Source: Candidatus Nanohalarchaeota archaeon (GTDB taxonomy: Archaea; EX4484-52). Taken from it: 6,776 nt of DNA. A program made the position numbers and the translations under genes. Below the pieces are notes generated by a model. That model saw only the letters and a list, made by a program, of their open reading frames with translations, did no database searches and was not told the origin of the DNA. Of the stretch, positions 5,300-6,776 are shown piece by piece; the first letter of the stretch is position 1, and every line of letters begins with the position of its first letter. Location: the NCBI GenBank assembly GCA_030632385.1, contig DAOVUW010000047.1:1-6776 (forward strand). Direction: 5' to 3'.

Positions 5300-5590
5300 T
5301 TATTCATTACTGCATTTTATTGTCGTATCTTTCGAAATATTCAAACTTAGACTATTGTTCCATTCTCTGACATATGCATTTTCGATTTCCACTTTTTTTG
5401 AGTTTTTTACTTCATCGATTTTTTCCTGCCATAAAGTAAGATTTATTCTTCCTGTCTTGTCTTCAATTACTGCATCTGCCACTTGTCTTGGTCCAAATTT
5501 TGTGTTTACTGTTCTTGGTTCGCCTACTTCTACTACATGCGCTTCAATACTAACATTTTCTGTGTCTTTTGTGATATCTGTTATGTCCAT
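5300..5590 (-). CDS. Small single OB-fold nucleic-acid-binding protein, archaeal SSB/RPA-like
   Basis: The 96-residue product is a single OB fold of the type in archaeal single-stranded-DNA-binding proteins and RPA subunits. It shows strand 1 (V-S-I-E-A-H-V-V-E-V), a P-R-T-V-N-T-K-F-G-P turn (25-34) and the strand 2-3 core V-A-D-A-V-I-E-D-K-T-G-R-I-N-L-T-L-W (37-54). Strands 4-5 follow (V-E-I-E-N-A-Y-V and L-S-L-N-I). Trp54 and the aromatic at position 32 are plausible base-stacking residues. It has no zinc finger, second OB domain or acidic tail, so it is either a minimal SSB or an accessory OB protein. ATG 5590 has an SD (GAGGT) 7 nt upstream and a TATA box about 35 nt upstream. It is probably the first gene of a unit with DUF106 and the peptidase. 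An RNA-binding role is also possible. Confidence 0.82.
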   Translation of the reverse strand: MDITDITKDTENVSIEAHVVEVGEPRTVNTKFGPRQVADAVIEDKTGRINLTLWQEKIDEVKNSKKVEIENAYVREWNNSLSLNISKDTTIKCSNE

Positions 5591-5597
5591 AATAACT

Positions 5598-5602
5598 ACC
5601 TC
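5598..5602 (-). promoter_or_regulatory. Shine-Dalgarno site of the OB-fold gene
   Basis: GAGGT on the minus strand, 7 nt before ATG 5590, is a good archaeal SD and fixes the start. Confidence 0.65.
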
Positions 5603-5620
5603 TTTATAGAATAGAATAAA

Positions 5621-5629
5621 TTTTATAAA
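5621..5629 (-). promoter_or_regulatory. TATA-like box for the OB-fold gene
   Basis: TTTATAAAA on the minus strand is the closest match to a canonical archaeal TATA box in the window. It is centred about 35 nt upstream of the start in the 66-nt gap after the MscS stop, supporting a separate promoter. Usual spacing would put the start site near the SD, so the exact register is uncertain. Confidence 0.5.
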
Positions 5630-5656
5630 TGTATAATATTAATATTCCTACTTTAA

Positions 5657-6718
5657 TTACCCTGCCTTATTTACTAAAACAGTCTGCGTAGGGTATGCAA
5701 ACTCGATTTTCTCTTTTTCAAAGCTTTCTTTTATAGCAAAATTCACTTTTTGCTGAACATCCATATATTTATCATAATCGCGAGTATTGACATAATAAAC
5801 CACTTCAAAGTTTAAGCTAAAATCTGCGAATTCTTTAAAATGAACTCTTCCAAAATCTGCCAATTCAATTTTATCAAAAAGGTCTTTCACGATTACAAGA
5901 ATTTTTCTGAGTTTTTCGCTCGGAGTTTCATAAACGACACCAAAAGTAAAGCTGATTCTTCTTTTTTCCATTCTTTTATAATTATTTATCCTGCTGGTCG
6001 TCAAGTCTCTGTTTGATACAATCAATTCCTGACCGCCCAAACTAGCTATCCTTGTGGTCTTGATGCCTATTTTTTTAACTGTGCCTGAATCCTTTCCTGT
6101 AACAATAAAATCGCCTATGCGAAATGGCTTATCGAAATATATGGAAAACGAAGCAAAAATATCTATTAAAATATTCTGAAGAGCAAAAGCAATGGCTATG
6201 CCTCCTATTCCAATACCTGCAATCAAAGTAGATACATTATAGCCCATGTTTGAAAGAATAAAAATAAATGCTATGGCCCACAGGCTTATCTTTAAAATAT
6301 TGCTTAAAAGAGCAACAATATACTCTTCTTCTTTATTTTTTCTTTTTGATATTATTTTTAGCGCAATGTGTTCAATTATTGTTTGGCTTCCTTTAATTGC
6401 ATAATATACAACAATAAATAACAACGCATAATACAAAGCTGTATTTACATAAACCGGAGTCCAAATAAACTTTATCGCCACATAAAGAGACAATAAAACA
6501 TAAAATGACCAACCGATATTATCAATGATTTCTATAACTATTTCATCGTATTGAGTTTTGGTTTTGGCAGTTACATCTTTTATTCTTGTAATAATTACAT
6601 ATTTAAAAATTTTGAGGACAAGAACAGTTAATAAAAAAACACCAAATGCCAGTGAATATTCTTCTATATAATTGTGTCCGATAGTATAGCTTAAAATCTC
6701 TTCAATATTGATTGACAT
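5657..6718 (-). CDS. MscS-family mechanosensitive ion channel
   Basis: MscS channels open under membrane tension and release solutes after osmotic downshock. The 353-residue protein has several N-terminal membrane helices (about 21-41, 68-88, 95-110 and 138-157). The pore-lining helix, Gly/Ala-rich A-G-I-G-I-G-G-I-A-I-A-F-A-L-Q-N (167-182), follows. The diagnostic cytoplasmic beta domain starts with F-D-K-P-F-R-I-G-D-F-I (195-205) and continues through T-V-K-K-I-G-I-K-T-T-R-I (213-224) and E-L-I-V-S-N-R-D-L (231-239). It is longer than E. coli MscS (286 residues) because of two extra membrane helices, a plan common among archaeal and bacterial relatives. The usual V-I-P-N before the second half of the beta domain is V-S-N here, a mild variation. 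It starts at ATG 6718 without an SD and has AT-rich promoter-like DNA upstream. It is separated from the OB-fold gene by 66 nt that contains a TATA box, so it is probably its own unit. Confidence 0.93.
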   Translation of the reverse strand: MSINIEEILSYTIGHNYIEEYSLAFGVFLLTVLVLKIFKYVIITRIKDVTAKTKTQYDEIVIEIIDNIGWSFYVLLSLYVAIKFIWTPVYVNTALYYALLFIVVYYAIKGSQTIIEHIALKIISKRKNKEEEYIVALLSNILKISLWAIAFIFILSNMGYNVSTLIAGIGIGGIAIAFALQNILIDIFASFSIYFDKPFRIGDFIVTGKDSGTVKKIGIKTTRIASLGGQELIVSNRDLTTSRINNYKRMEKRRISFTFGVVYETPSEKLRKILVIVKDLFDKIELADFGRVHFKEFADFSLNFEVVYYVNTRDYDKYMDVQQKVNFAIKESFEKEKIEFAYPTQTVLVNKAG

Positions 6719-6740
6719 AAATATACAATAAATATAATAT

Positions 6741-6749
6741 TTATATTTT
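6741..6749 (-). promoter_or_regulatory. Possible TATA-like box for the MscS gene
   Basis: AAAATATAA on the minus strand is centred about 27 nt upstream of the MscS ATG, the right distance for a leaderless mRNA. The surrounding 58 nt to the edge are almost pure A/T, so the exact box is a guess; I see nothing else in that stretch. Confidence 0.3.
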
Positions 6750-6776
6750 TATTTTTAACATCCAAAATAAAAAAAG

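Noticed and set aside
4820..5609. Plus-strand open frames opposite the DUF106 and OB-fold genes (4820-5140, 5253-5609)
   Set aside because: They are antisense shadows of well-supported genes, with no SD or recognisable motif.
1..6776. CRISPR array, insertion sequence or defence island
   Set aside because: No spaced direct repeats, transposase motifs, terminal repeats or nuclease/toxin genes are seen. The gene content is housekeeping and transport.

Overview
The window is AT-rich, densely packed archaeal DNA. The evidence is a set of archaeal-type genes: diphthamide synthase Dph2, archaeal-form ribosomal proteins uS17 and uL14, a Nop10-like H/ACA RNP protein, a DUF106/EMC3-type membrane insertase homologue, and an OB-fold protein of the archaeal SSB/RPA kind. 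TATA-like boxes sit about 24-27 nt upstream of several start codons, and many genes lack a Shine-Dalgarno (SD) site, which fits leaderless transcripts. The small proteins, very short intergenic gaps and broken ribosomal-protein cluster suggest a reduced-genome lineage, perhaps DPANN (Woesearchaeota/Pacearchaeota-like). That placement is inference.

Layout. Positions 1-538 (-) hold the N-terminal half of dph2, cut by the window edge. Positions 539-745 are the longest gene-free stretch and the most structured non-coding DNA here: two strong tandem hairpins, a T9 tract on the minus strand, a 12-bp inverted repeat and a 14-bp palindrome. Positions 746-1826 (+) encode a Na+/phosphate-symporter-family protein whose first membrane helix is split by a one-base frame break in a T10 run. 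Positions 1823-3055 (-) encode a GH57 glycoside hydrolase that overlaps the symporter tail to tail. Positions 3107-3235 (+) hold a 42-codon Nop10-like gene, divergent from GH57 across a nearly symmetric promoter. The pair uS17-uL14 follows on the minus strand (3986-3237) and ends 1 nt from the Nop10 stop.

The right half is all minus strand. In transcription order it carries an MscS-type mechanosensitive channel (6718-5657), an OB-fold protein (5590-5300), the DUF106 membrane protein (5280-4807) and a YgjP-type zinc metallopeptidase (4761-4081). The last three are close enough to be one transcript.

Functionally the window mixes translation and RNP housekeeping (dph2, uS17, uL14, Nop10), envelope and ion handling (Na/Pi family, MscS, DUF106), polysaccharide turnover (GH57) and nucleic-acid binding (OB-fold). 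I see no CRISPR array, transposase, rRNA, canonical tRNA or defence cassette. The least explained signals are the hairpin region at 593-667 and the homopolymer frame break at 796-805.
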